The notes beneath the pieces were generated by a model. That model was not told the DNA's origin. It searched no databases and was given only the letters and a program-made list of their open reading frames with translations. 17,278 bases of DNA from Tulasnella sp. 424 (lineage: Eukaryota; Basidiomycota; Agaricomycetes; Cantharellales; Tulasnellaceae), in the NCBI GenBank assembly GCA_019633425.1, contig WSUB01000357.1, positions 1 through 17,278 of the forward strand. Direction: 5' to 3'. Shown piece by piece: positions 17,173 to 17,278 of the stretch. Numbering within the stretch: the first letter of the stretch is position 1; each line of letters opens with the position of its first letter. The position numbers and the translations under genes were made by a program.

Positions 17173-17278
17173 GTAAGGGCCTCATTTCGAAGCGGTTGTC
17201 GTTACAGCTGATTTCAAAACACCTGGCCATTCCCACATTCTACGCGTCTAAATGACAAAGTGCATTTGGATCATTTCT
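17173..17278. other. Right edge, probable intron or exon of the preceding candidate
   Basis: This follows the GTAAGG donor. No further feature can be supported before the end of the window. Confidence 0.2.

Overview
The window looks like nuclear DNA of a filamentous fungus, most likely a basidiomycete (Agaricomycetes). The genes are cut by many short introns (56-90 nt) with GTRNGY-type donors and CTNA-type branch sites. The recognisable proteins match the DUF6533 multi-pass membrane family, which is greatly expanded in that group. No rRNA, tRNA, CRISPR array or bacterial operon was seen.

The core of the window (about 0.5-15.4 kb) is a head-to-tail tandem array of five paralogous genes, all on the minus strand. 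Each repeat unit is roughly 2.5-3.4 kb and carries its own 5' and 3' flanking sequence. I could build a complete nine-exon model for every copy. Exons 1-8 have identical lengths and phases in all five (73, 150, 38, 64, 77, 160, 39 and 142 nt). Only the last exon, which encodes the C-terminal tail, varies. Predicted products are 363, 362, 373, 342 and 377 aa (copies 1-5 from left to right). Each has about seven hydrophobic segments, the DUF6533 signature near the N-terminus, an L-R-V-x-A-x-Y motif after TM3 and an R-L-L-L-N-L-H-E-Q motif at TM7. Copies 4 and 5 are the closest pair. Copy 4 has a net 2-nt deletion that replaces its tail.

Each gene has a TATA-like box 107-147 nt upstream of its ATG. 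In copies 4 and 5 a non-autonomous DNA transposon (MITE) sits just upstream of that box: 498 bp at 11311-11808 and 538 bp at 14224-14761. Both have about 33-bp terminal inverted repeats, an 8-bp target-site duplication and several copies of the same internal motif (TAGTCGCCAGCAAAGAATAA). The paralogous flank of copy 1 shows the empty sites, so these are two separate insertions of related hAT-like elements.

The spacers between genes contain a second, decayed block repeated with the units. It is best preserved upstream of copy 3 (about 8150-8420), where it still looks coding on the minus strand but is unidentified.

The right end (15.75-17.28 kb) lies outside the array. It holds weakly supported open frames and a possible plus-strand multi-exon membrane-protein gene running off the edge. 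The left 480 bp holds a long G run, a short inverted repeat and a fragment related to the decayed upstream block. I see no complete gene there.
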